DNA of 20,446 nt, taken from contig JAGHSL010000209.1 of assembly GCA_018065885.1 (NCBI GenBank), forward strand, positions 1 through 20,446, read 5' to 3'. Below the pieces are notes generated by a model. That model ran no database searches, had not been told where the DNA came from, and saw only the letters and a list, made by a program, of their open reading frames with translations. The position numbers and the translations under genes were made by a program. Source of the DNA: Candidatus Limimorpha equi (GTDB lineage: Bacteria; Bacteroidota; Bacteroidia; Bacteroidales; F082). Positions 8,093-15,435 of this stretch are shown here, piece after piece (positions within the stretch are counted from its first letter, which is position 1; each line of letters opens with the position of its first letter).

Positions 8093-8899
8093 TCATTTCA
8101 ATTTAGCAAGGCAGTCGCCGAACTTGGCGTAGTTGACCACAACGCCGTCGTCTAAGTCGATGGCGATGTTCTGGTTGGCCACGGGGTGCAGCAGGTCGTG
8201 GTACTCGCGGCACTCCTGAAGGTCGCGCTCCAGTTTCTGGAGGGTGCGGGCTTGGGCAGAAGTGAGTTGGAGTATGCTGGCATTCATGTCGTTGATGCGT
8301 CCGGCGAGACGCTCGATGTAGGGCAGCAGGTATTTGCTTCGGATTCGCTCGACGGTGAACGGCGTCATGCGGTGCATGTAAACCAGACACTGAAACGCTC
8401 CCTTCTTCGAGGCAAAGAGCCAGTAGATGGGACGGTTCTGGTATCGTTTCTTGTGGTCGGTATAGAAATCCTTGGCGAAATAGGTCTCAAGGTCTTTGCC
8501 CAAGGCTTCCTGCAGGAAGTTCATGTTGGCGGCGTGTTGCTCTTCGCCGAAGACGAGTTTGACGAATTCCGACATGCGTGCGGCTGCGCAGTCGGGGAAG
8601 CCGCTGTCGAGTGGCATGAGCGGGATGATGCCGTCGTCGTCGATGGTGAAGGAGGAGGGTGATGGGTGATGGGTGACGGGTGATGGGTTGTTGGTGCTAT
8701 TGCAGCTCCCTTCGACAGGCTCAGGGAGCATGTCGATTTCGTAAGATTCCAGTTCTTCGGGCAACGGGTTGGGATGGGCGATGTGGAGGCCCGGACGGTC
8801 GAGGCGGTAGCGGCCCATCATGCAGCCTATGGCGTAGCTGATGAGCTGTTTCATTATGTTGTCGTCATGCCATACTAAATGTTGTTTGTTTGTATCCAT
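8093..8899 (-). CDS. pglX: PglX C-terminal fragment (separate ORF)
   Basis: The 268-residue product matches the C-terminal part of BREX type 1 PglX rather than a free-standing family. The landmarks are QLISYAIGCMMGRYRLD near the start, the IDDDGIIPLMP segment, LGKDLETYFAKDFYTDHKKRY, RPIYWLFASKKGAFQCLVYMHR and the terminal IDLDDGVVVNYAKFGDCL. A helical, probably coiled-coil stretch lies at about 200-235. It lacks the catalytic MTase motifs, which are in the ORF at 12650-15433, about 3.75 kb upstream in the transcript. The ATG at 8899 is 3 bp from an array of 11-bp repeats, and no ribosome-binding site can be seen outside it. Residues 57-80 are an in-frame insertion (REP-like palindrome plus simple repeat). 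Both pieces are open and in the same operon, so a two-subunit PglX is possible; a non-functional remnant is the alternative. Confidence 0.9.
   Translation of the reverse strand: MDTNKQHLVWHDDNIMKQLISYAIGCMMGRYRLDRPGLHIAHPNPLPEELESYEIDMLPEPVEGSCNSTNNPSPVTHHPSPSSFTIDDDGIIPLMPLDSGFPDCAAARMSEFVKLVFGEEQHAANMNFLQEALGKDLETYFAKDFYTDHKKRYQNRPIYWLFASKKGAFQCLVYMHRMTPFTVERIRSKYLLPYIERLAGRINDMNASILQLTSAQARTLQKLERDLQECREYHDLLHPVANQNIAIDLDDGVVVNYAKFGDCLAKLK
8659..8730 (-). repeat. REP-like palindrome and 7-bp repeats inside pglX-C
   Basis: A perfect inverted repeat GCTCCCT (8706-8712) and AGGGAGC (8724-8730) encloses TCGACAGGCTC. On the minus strand the core reads TGAGCCTGTCGAAGG, a sequence widely dispersed in bacterial genomes as a REP-like element. 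It is followed on the minus strand by CCATCAC-type simple repeats (8659-8696) like those in brxL. In frame it encodes PEPVEGSCNSTNNPSPVTHHP. The insert lies in a variable loop between two conserved PglX segments. Confidence 0.85.
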
Positions 8900-8902
8900 T
8901 TG

Positions 8903-8979
8903 ACTAAAATCTAACTAAAATCTAACTAAAAACTAACTAAAATCCGACTAAAAACTAACTAAAATCCGACTAAAAACTA
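8903..8979 (-). repeat. Seven 11-bp tandem repeats before pglX-C
   Basis: Seven uninterrupted 11-bp units on the plus strand read ACTAAAATCTA (twice), ACTAAAAACTA, ACTAAAATCCG, ACTAAAAACTA, ACTAAAATCCG and ACTAAAAACTA. The first transcribed unit contains the TAG stop of the upstream AlbA_2 gene (8979-8977), and the last ends 3 bp before the pglX-C ATG. The array therefore fills the whole gap. Transcribed units such as TTAGTTTTTAG contain stops and no purine-rich Shine-Dalgarno. The 11-bp period is close to one helical turn, so bound protein would sit on one face. Confidence 0.95.
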
Positions 8980-10635
8980 ACTTTTTCCCACTTTCCATCT
9001 CAATCCTTCTGTATGGATTTTTCCTTCCAGTTTAAGCAATCTAAGCAGATAGCTAAGCATTTTTTTCTTTGATTCAGGCGACTTGGTTGAAGGCAAAGTG
9101 TCTTTCATATACTCATAAATGTCATTCAGCATAACACCTGCCCCATCAGCATTTTCAATGAATTGTTGGATCATATTTGTGAGTTTGGTCTTGTCAAGTC
9201 CTTTTTGCTTTGTATATTCTGGCAATTGATGAGTCTTCTGAGCAACCGATTGTGAAATAATGTAGTTAGGTTTATGACCTTCAATAAGTCTTTTGCTTCT
9301 CAGTATTCGTAAAGCTTCGTCAGTGACAGGTCTTCTTTTCTGAATAGCATCCAGCCAAATACATTCTTTTAATGACAACGTGTTGTCTCTTTTTAGCAAC
9401 TCAACATATTTTTCATCAATCAATCTGCCGTAAATTTTGACGTTTACTTCCGGAACATTTTCATTGATTTCATAGTCTGGCATGGGAAAATGACGTTCCT
9501 TTTGCTTGTAAAAGATGGTTTGAATTCCACTGCTGACAGTGTCAATCATATTAAAGCTAACCATACCTTTGCACAGACATTCATTCCGATAGAATTTTTG
9601 CTGTTTCAATGCATCAAGGGCATTTTCCAAAGTGCCAGGATAGAAAGTGCCGGCATTTGAGTAATACAAGTAGTCAGGTGCTTCAATGAAATTGATGCGT
9701 TGGCAAAGTGTGTAATCCTGATGCGCTATGGCATTGTGTATAACCTCTCTGATAATGAAATCATCATATTGCATCAGTTTTTCAGGAAATAGTGTTCCAC
9801 CGGGCATTTCGCGCATAGTGAGGTTTCTTATTTTAGCCAGCACTTCATCAACAGTCAAAATAAAAGGTATAGTAAAATGTTTGTAGTCGATTTTACGTCC
9901 TTCTTCATTAACCAAGGTCCATGTGATTTGCGGGACGGCGGGAGCGAGCTTGTAGGCAGAGGTTGTTTTGCCCAGCAACAGCAAGGTTCCTCGTGTCAGT
10001 TTCCCATTGGTCAGCAGGCCGCTATGTTTCAGGAAATCTTCGGTTGTCCACGCATCGACCATTTCCGGAGGCATCTTATCATGTACTTTCTTAAACATGA
10101 TGCGTGCTTTTGCAAGTGCCAATTCATCCAAATCTTCCTTAATGGTAGCGTCTTCAACCAAATGTGCAGACCAATCATCGACCGGACGTTGATACCGTAT
10201 TGCATCGTATTTATCTTGTGACAGAGGCTCCAAGCTCTCCCCGCTCCTTCCATAAGCAACACCTTTCCATTTTGTCACTATGTTTCGGGGAGCAGCAGGG
10301 ATTTTGAACATTAACACCCTATTTCCATCCACTTCAATAGGAATGATTTCGCGAAACGTTAGGCCTCCTGTCGTGTTTGCGGCAATATCATGTTTTAACG
10401 ATTGAAGTTTTGCATCATCCGTCAGGAATTGTGTTCCAACGGCTTGTCTCTTGTCATTAACACCAAGCAGAATCCACGCATAGTCAACCTCCCGCAAGTT
10501 AGCCTCATTGCTCAATGCGGAAAGATACTTGCCAAGTTTATTCGTGTCGTACTGATTTTCGGCTGTCTTGTACTCTATCACCTCATTTTCAGCGTGAGCT
10601 ATAAGCCTTTGATATGTTTCTTTATAATCTTCCAT
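8977..10635 (-). CDS. AlbA_2/Schlafen-type ATP-binding protein (copy 2)
   Basis: This 552-residue paralogue of the gene at 2665-4329 has the same two-domain plan. The N-terminal AlbA_2 (AAA_4, Schlafen-like) domain carries VIEYKTAENQYD, GKYLSALSNEA and ILLGVND (to about residue 140). A HATPase_c_4 region carries VIHNAIAHQDY, with His305 in nearly the same position as His306 of copy 1, then YYSNAGTFYPG and the shared YKQKERHFPMPDYE. The C-terminal part is probably winged-helix. The gene lies between the SIR2 gene (30-bp gap) and pglX-C, inside the interruption of pglX. Its stop codon is within the first of seven 11-bp repeats. Proteins of this family are often annotated as transcriptional regulators, but direct function here is unproven. 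Confidence 0.87.
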   Translation of the reverse strand: MEDYKETYQRLIAHAENEVIEYKTAENQYDTNKLGKYLSALSNEANLREVDYAWILLGVNDKRQAVGTQFLTDDAKLQSLKHDIAANTTGGLTFREIIPIEVDGNRVLMFKIPAAPRNIVTKWKGVAYGRSGESLEPLSQDKYDAIRYQRPVDDWSAHLVEDATIKEDLDELALAKARIMFKKVHDKMPPEMVDAWTTEDFLKHSGLLTNGKLTRGTLLLLGKTTSAYKLAPAVPQITWTLVNEEGRKIDYKHFTIPFILTVDEVLAKIRNLTMREMPGGTLFPEKLMQYDDFIIREVIHNAIAHQDYTLCQRINFIEAPDYLYYSNAGTFYPGTLENALDALKQQKFYRNECLCKGMVSFNMIDTVSSGIQTIFYKQKERHFPMPDYEINENVPEVNVKIYGRLIDEKYVELLKRDNTLSLKECIWLDAIQKRRPVTDEALRILRSKRLIEGHKPNYIISQSVAQKTHQLPEYTKQKGLDKTKLTNMIQQFIENADGAGVMLNDIYEYMKDTLPSTKSPESKKKMLSYLLRLLKLEGKIHTEGLRWKVGKS

Positions 10636-10665
10636 ATTTCAATTTACGGTTCTCATATTATTATA

Positions 10666-12609
10666 TCAGACAAGGGCGTCAAACAGCCTCACTTCCGGAA
10701 ACTCTTCTTTAGCCGATCTGTCAGATAAAAGGATTATCTGTTTCGTGCTTTGCGTGTCAAACTCGACTCTAATTTTATTTCCTTCATTCGTGATTCCAAT
10801 TACCTTGCATCCGTTTAGTATCTTATGTGTAAACGGAATATCAAAAGTTCTACCATTAAGACTTAAAGATGTCCCATTTGGCTCCGTCGTAATCACGGAG
10901 AGGACATCTTCTTTTTTTGCTTCTTCAAACAGGTAAGAGCCTTCCTTTACTTCGACAGAAAAATGTATGTTATTTGTGTTGTTAGTTGTTACTGTTTTAT
11001 GAGTAAGATATGCTACAATCCATTTCGACATTCTATAGCGTTCCTCATTATAGCAATTATACTCTGTAAAACACTTGCCTGTTAGCAATTCTATTTGTTT
11101 TATGTTCTCGTAATATTTTTTGAATTTGTTATAGTTTTGTTCTTGTTCTGGGGAAGGTATGTCTTTGGCATGAAAAGAAGGAAAAGAATCGCCGCTGATG
11201 CCAAATTCATCTCCAGAAAAAACTGCGGAAATAAAATCAATCCACTTTATGGCTTCAGAGTTATCGGTATAGGTATCCTTAAAATTAAAGGTTGTACTAT
11301 ATGTGACAATCATTCCTTCTTCATTTGCTTCTTTCAATTCTATAGTTAGTTCGACGGTATAGATATTACAATCAAAATCATAAACTCTTTTGCCTTGCTT
11401 AATAAGATATGTTTTAGCATTTGCTTTTTCCATGAAACCTCTGGATGGAATGCAAATATTCAGAACCGTATCATCCACAGCAGGGCCAACTAGAACTCGC
11501 TCAATTTCATCCTGGACAACAACGCCATTGACGGAATGAGTGCATTTAAGCAAATCATTCTTCTCGATTTTGATGACAGGAAGTTTTGGGAATGGCGAGT
11601 CTTCTATCAAAATTCCATTCTTCTCGAAATCAGGTTCTTCTAACATATCTTTTAATTCAGACTTTACGGTCATCTGAAGTGAATGATTTATTGGTTGTCC
11701 AGACAAAGGCTTAAAACCAACAATGTCGTTCTCTTTTTGTTGATGAAGAGCAATGTCTGGATTGAATCCATGAAGATGGCAATATCTGGCAAAAGTTTCG
11801 GCACTTACCTTGTGATGGCGGAAATCCATACCTATTCTGGCATCCAATTCCTTCTTTAACTCTGCCAAGAAATCGGAAGCTACTGCATCATAATAATGCA
11901 CTTTCATCTTCTTTAATATTCCTTGGTTAACAGGGTCAATGTGTGGTGCAATTAGGAACATGTCCTTTTGGTTCTTGTTGACCGTATCTGAAATGTTCTT
12001 TATAATACTAACTATATTGTCATCTGCGAGACTGTAACCAATAAACAGAATGTGTTTAGTCAGGAAATCGTTTTTGACGATTTCCCACATCTGGGGATTG
12101 TAATTGTGGTCCTGGAAGTTGGCATAATCATGGGATGTGATGACGACATAGTCTTGATTTGTGAAGTCGCCATGTATCTTGAAAATTTTAACCGGTTTAT
12201 TGTCAAGATAGGTGCAATCGGCATCTTTCCTTATCACTTGGCAAATATCATCAGGATAAGAGTCTTCCAGTAAGGTGTCGTAATTTGTGGTGAAAATATT
12301 GTGGAAATGAGGTATCTTGGCCAACGCCTGATGGTCATCCATCTTAGCTGGAGTGAAATGAAACTGTTTTTGCAGAAGTTCAATCAGACTATTCCTACTG
12401 CCACAGCAGATTTCCTCTACAAAGAAATCCGACACTTCTGCCAAAGAATCGTTTTCATGTTCCTTGCGCTGTTGACCGTTGTCAAATTGCGATAATATGG
12501 CATCGCGAAGCTGATCCACAGAAGGAGCTTGTGCCTCTTTTGAGAATCCTGCTCCAATGAAAAGTGAAACTTTTTCTTCTCTTACCAATTTGATGATTCT
12601 TTCAAACAT
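10666..12609 (-). CDS. SIR2-domain protein, predicted NAD-hydrolysing defence effector
   Basis: The 647-residue product has an N-terminal SIR2_2 domain (about 1-260): SLFIGAGFS with GAG at 19-21, FTTNYD with TTNYD at 107-111, KIHGD at 144-148 (predicted catalytic His146) and FIGYSLADDN ending at 198. All key motifs of the NAD-binding fold are present, so an active NADase is plausible. SIR2 domains of this type act as NAD-depleting effectors in several anti-phage systems. The remaining 390 residues match nothing I recognise and may sense infection. I chose ATG 12609 (MFERIIKLVREEKVSLF) because the fold starts there. The open frame continues upstream to 12723 but would overlap pglX-N by about 70 bp with an atypical basic leader. 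The gene sits 40 bp after the pglX-N stop, inside split pglX, and is strikingly AT-rich. Confidence 0.87.
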   Translation of the reverse strand: MFERIIKLVREEKVSLFIGAGFSKEAQAPSVDQLRDAILSQFDNGQQRKEHENDSLAEVSDFFVEEICCGSRNSLIELLQKQFHFTPAKMDDHQALAKIPHFHNIFTTNYDTLLEDSYPDDICQVIRKDADCTYLDNKPVKIFKIHGDFTNQDYVVITSHDYANFQDHNYNPQMWEIVKNDFLTKHILFIGYSLADDNIVSIIKNISDTVNKNQKDMFLIAPHIDPVNQGILKKMKVHYYDAVASDFLAELKKELDARIGMDFRHHKVSAETFARYCHLHGFNPDIALHQQKENDIVGFKPLSGQPINHSLQMTVKSELKDMLEEPDFEKNGILIEDSPFPKLPVIKIEKNDLLKCTHSVNGVVVQDEIERVLVGPAVDDTVLNICIPSRGFMEKANAKTYLIKQGKRVYDFDCNIYTVELTIELKEANEEGMIVTYSTTFNFKDTYTDNSEAIKWIDFISAVFSGDEFGISGDSFPSFHAKDIPSPEQEQNYNKFKKYYENIKQIELLTGKCFTEYNCYNEERYRMSKWIVAYLTHKTVTTNNTNNIHFSVEVKEGSYLFEEAKKEDVLSVITTEPNGTSLSLNGRTFDIPFTHKILNGCKVIGITNEGNKIRVEFDTQSTKQIILLSDRSAKEEFPEVRLFDALV

Positions 12610-12649
12610 TTCCACTTTATTTTTTTGTTTTTTCAATTCGTTGGCCTTT

Positions 12650-15433
12650 TTATTCCTCAATGCTAATCTCTCCTTGCTGCAGTATGGTAATCTCATCGAG
12701 GGGCACATCGGGCGTGAGTTCATCCTGCAGGCCGTAAATCTCGATGAACTGGCGGTTGAGTTCCTCTTCGTTGGCGTGGAGCTGGCCGAAGCGTTGCTCC
12801 CAGTCGTGCTTGTAGGCGTTGAGGCAGTCTTCCAGGCTTATGCCGCCGTTTTCGGGGTTACGGCTCACTTGGCTGCGTGGCGGCAGGCCTTCCCCGTCGT
12901 CAGTGCTGCCTTTGGCGTAGCGCACCAGTTCGTTCTCCTTGAAATCCCATGAGGTTTCGTGCGCATCCCAATCTTGTTTTGAAATAAATATGCAGTTCCT
13001 AACGATATTTTCAGTTAATGGATTATTGTTTGTATAGGGCAATTTTTTAATAATTCCAGGAGAAGCATTGATAGTAGGATTAAAAAGTTTAATCAGTGTC
13101 CTTGCGACAATGCTATTACAGAAACCTAACAAAGAATAATTTAATGGATTTTCAAAGATAGAAGATCCGGCAGAATCAAATACAAATCCAACAGGGTAAT
13201 ACCTGAAAGTGTTATACGAACTAGTTATTTTCGCCCAAGAAATTGACTCCTGAAAGAAATGTTCGTTTCCATCATTTCTAAAGCCATCTAATTGCTTAAG
13301 ATGTTCTATTGATTCTGAATTATACTTGACTACTAAATCATGATTGCCATACCATTTTCTTACGCTTCCTCCTTTATTGTGGAACTTGAATCTCTTATCA
13401 AAAAAACGTTGATTTGGGAAAAATATATTGTTCTGGTTAACTTCATGCCAATTGAAAATATAATGTCCGTTATCACCTGTGCATAAACCTGCAATAACAC
13501 ATGCTTTTTGCCCTATAGTATCACCTTGCATTAAAGAAACAAGTTTTTCACTTACCCAGTAACCAATTTGATAGCCTGGGATTTTCTTGAAGTTGGATTG
13601 GGAGACATTGAAGCAATAGGGCGAAAGGTTAATTCCCATATTACTAATATCTCCGTAGCAACGGATGGCATTGAGGCAGTTCAGGAAGTTGTCCTCTTTC
13701 AAAGCCGATGGTGCAAAATCGACCAAGCGGAAATAATAAGCGTTTCTGGCAGGCTTTGCGTTGGTAATCACAAAAGCGGTGTTCTGCACCACCTCGCCCG
13801 AAAGCTCGTCGAAAGTGCGTGGGCCAAGGTGCATCATGCTGTCAATCTGCAAGTCGTCGATGACATGGGAACGCAGCTTTTCAAATGACGAAAGGAACAT
13901 CCACGACTGCATGTTAATCATGCCGTATTTGGCATTGGGCAAAAGACGGTCTTCCGCCACCTTCATGAAGACGGCGAAAAGGTCCGATTTATAATCCTCG
14001 TAGTTGTCTTTCACATATTTGGCCAGATTGGCATTCATGTTGCCGCCGCCCATATAAGGCGGGTTCATGGCTATGGCGGCGTATTTTTGTGTCAGGGCCA
14101 GCACCAAAGGGTGCGTTTCGCCTGGGAAAGGCTCCAGCTTCATGATGCTGCCGAGGTTGTCGGCTTGTTTGAGTAAGGGGTAGCGGTCGCACACGGGGTC
14201 GTCGGGCGCGGGCATATCAAGCACGCGGGGCATCACCTCGCAGCTGATGGCATCAGGCCATTGCTGGCAAGCCTTCAGCATGAGGGCGAAAGTGGCCAGC
14301 TGGCGGGCGCGCGTGTCGATGTCAACGCCGGTGATGTTGTGTTCAAAGATGGCTTTGATGGCCTGGCGGCGCGTGTAGCCTTCTTCCTTGTAGATGGCGA
14401 AGAGGACGTCGAAAGCCTCGTTGAGAATGTGGCCCGAACCGCATGAGAGGTCGGCGAAGGTGAGATTTTCTAAAGTGGAAAGTGGTGAAGTGGAAAGTGG
14501 TGAAGTGGAAAGTGATGAAGTGGGAAGTGATGAAGTGGAAAGTGGTGCTTCGGCTCCGCTCAGCACCCGAGGGGTGTCGATTAGGTATTCCCATTCGTCT
14601 TTCAGGGGACTGTCGGGGTTGTTGTCGAGGTAGATGCGTCCGAGGGTGTTTTGCACCATGTATTTCACAATCCAGTTTGGGGTGAAGATTTGGGTGGCGG
14701 CGGGTATGTCGTCGGCTTCGGCTTTGTGGCCGCTTTTGAATGAGGCAAAGACTTCGTCCTTGCGTTCGGCGATATAGAACTGGTAGAGCCAGCCGATGAG
14801 TTCGGTCGACTCATAATCGTGTGCAGTGATGAATGACGAGCCGTTCAGCAGGCTGAGGAAGCCGTTGGAGGCAAGGATGTTGGTGGGCAACAGCAGTTCG
14901 GTGAAGTCGTTGAGTGTGCCAAAACACTTGTAAAGGATAGGCGTCGATTGGCAAAAGGCCACGATGAGGATGGCGAACTGGTCGGTGATGCGGTTGTCGT
15001 CGGCGATGATGGCCTTGAGGCGCGAGGCGTCGAGGCCCGACATGTCGGGACAGATGCCTTCGTGGGCTTGTTTCACTAAGAGCGGGATTCGGACATCGGA
15101 CGATTCGAATTCGAGCACCGGGCTGATGAGGCCGTTTTTGGCGAGTATCTGAATGGCCATGAGGCGGTTGAACCAGGTGTAGGCGCCTTCTTCGCAAACC
15201 TGACGGAAACCGTGGCGTGCTATTTCGTCGTGCAGACGCATCCATTTGCCGTAAAAAGCCACATCGTAGAATTCGCCTTGGAAAAGCGTTCCATCGGCGG
15301 CCTGAATGGGATAATCGGATTTGTCAACCGTTCCGTCGTCCTTGAAACCAAGGGCGTTCATTTTGCTTTTTACTCCCGACAGGAGCGATTTGCGTGCTTC
15401 GGTGGCGAAAGTCCTGAGTTGCGTTGTGTTCAT
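12650..15433 (-). CDS. pglX: PglX N-terminal part: BREX adenine-specific DNA methyltransferase
   Basis: The 927-residue product is the catalytic and target-recognition part of PglX, the BREX N6-adenine methyltransferase that marks host DNA. Motif I is ADLSCGSGH (Asp328), the catalytic motif IV is NPPY at 457-460, and the target-recognition region spans roughly 600-825. The protein stops after ANEEELNRQF and GLQDEL, where full-length homologues continue directly into the QLISYAIGCMMGRY segment found at 8093-8899. I placed the start at MNTTQLRTFATEARKSLL (15433), leaving 2 bp after the brxC stop; a longer frame to 15532 lies wholly inside brxC. Residues 296-320 are a simple-repeat insertion. 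The part coding for target recognition is AT-rich. Whether this half is active alone is unknown. Confidence 0.95.
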   Translation of the reverse strand: MNTTQLRTFATEARKSLLSGVKSKMNALGFKDDGTVDKSDYPIQAADGTLFQGEFYDVAFYGKWMRLHDEIARHGFRQVCEEGAYTWFNRLMAIQILAKNGLISPVLEFESSDVRIPLLVKQAHEGICPDMSGLDASRLKAIIADDNRITDQFAILIVAFCQSTPILYKCFGTLNDFTELLLPTNILASNGFLSLLNGSSFITAHDYESTELIGWLYQFYIAERKDEVFASFKSGHKAEADDIPAATQIFTPNWIVKYMVQNTLGRIYLDNNPDSPLKDEWEYLIDTPRVLSGAEAPLSTSSLPTSSLSTSPLSTSPLSTLENLTFADLSCGSGHILNEAFDVLFAIYKEEGYTRRQAIKAIFEHNITGVDIDTRARQLATFALMLKACQQWPDAISCEVMPRVLDMPAPDDPVCDRYPLLKQADNLGSIMKLEPFPGETHPLVLALTQKYAAIAMNPPYMGGGNMNANLAKYVKDNYEDYKSDLFAVFMKVAEDRLLPNAKYGMINMQSWMFLSSFEKLRSHVIDDLQIDSMMHLGPRTFDELSGEVVQNTAFVITNAKPARNAYYFRLVDFAPSALKEDNFLNCLNAIRCYGDISNMGINLSPYCFNVSQSNFKKIPGYQIGYWVSEKLVSLMQGDTIGQKACVIAGLCTGDNGHYIFNWHEVNQNNIFFPNQRFFDKRFKFHNKGGSVRKWYGNHDLVVKYNSESIEHLKQLDGFRNDGNEHFFQESISWAKITSSYNTFRYYPVGFVFDSAGSSIFENPLNYSLLGFCNSIVARTLIKLFNPTINASPGIIKKLPYTNNNPLTENIVRNCIFISKQDWDAHETSWDFKENELVRYAKGSTDDGEGLPPRSQVSRNPENGGISLEDCLNAYKHDWEQRFGQLHANEEELNRQFIEIYGLQDELTPDVPLDEITILQQGEISIEE
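12960..13640 (-). other. AT-rich target-recognition segment of pglX
   Basis: Within pglX-N this segment (about residues 599-825) is visibly more AT-rich than the flanks, with many AAT, ATT and TTA codons. It matches in position the target-recognition domain that gives PglX its sequence specificity, and includes SEKLVSLMQGDTIGQKACVI, DNGHYIFNWHEV and SSIFENPLNYSLLGF. The flanking regions are GC-richer with normal codon use. The boundaries are judged by eye. Confidence 0.6.
14474..14576 (-). repeat. 15-bp repeats plus REP-like palindrome inside pglX-N
   Basis: Five tandem 15-bp units AGTGGAAAGTGGTGA (14474-14548, plus strand, small variations) encode repeats of LSTSP. They abut an inverted repeat GGTGCT (14544-14549) and AGCACC (14562-14567). 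On the minus strand this contains CTGAGCGGAGCCGAAGC, related to the REP-like TGAGCCTGTCGAAGG element in pglX-C. A second hairpin CACCC/GGGTG (14564-14576) overlaps it. Because the unit is 15 bp the frame is preserved. The insert lies just before motif I of the methyltransferase. Confidence 0.85.
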
Positions 15434-15435
15434 GG

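Noticed and set aside
8093..8899. PglX-C as a simple pseudogene left by a frameshift
   Set aside because: It has its own ATG, an intact reading frame, conserved C-terminal landmarks and complete cargo genes between the halves. This favours a clean split over decay, although loss of function cannot be excluded.
8903..8979. CRISPR-like array
   Set aside because: The units are 11 bp, directly adjacent with no spacers, and no cas gene is present. These are simple tandem repeats or iterons.
8900..12649. Insertion sequence or transposon interrupting pglX
   Set aside because: No transposase or integrase gene, terminal inverted repeats or target-site duplication could be seen at the two borders. 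The interruption is better described as inserted cargo of unknown mechanism.
12610..12723. Longer N-terminus for the SIR2 protein (start at 12723)
   Set aside because: It would overlap the end of pglX-N, and the extra 38 residues are basic with no SIR2 similarity. The fold begins at MFERIIKL, with ATG at 12609.
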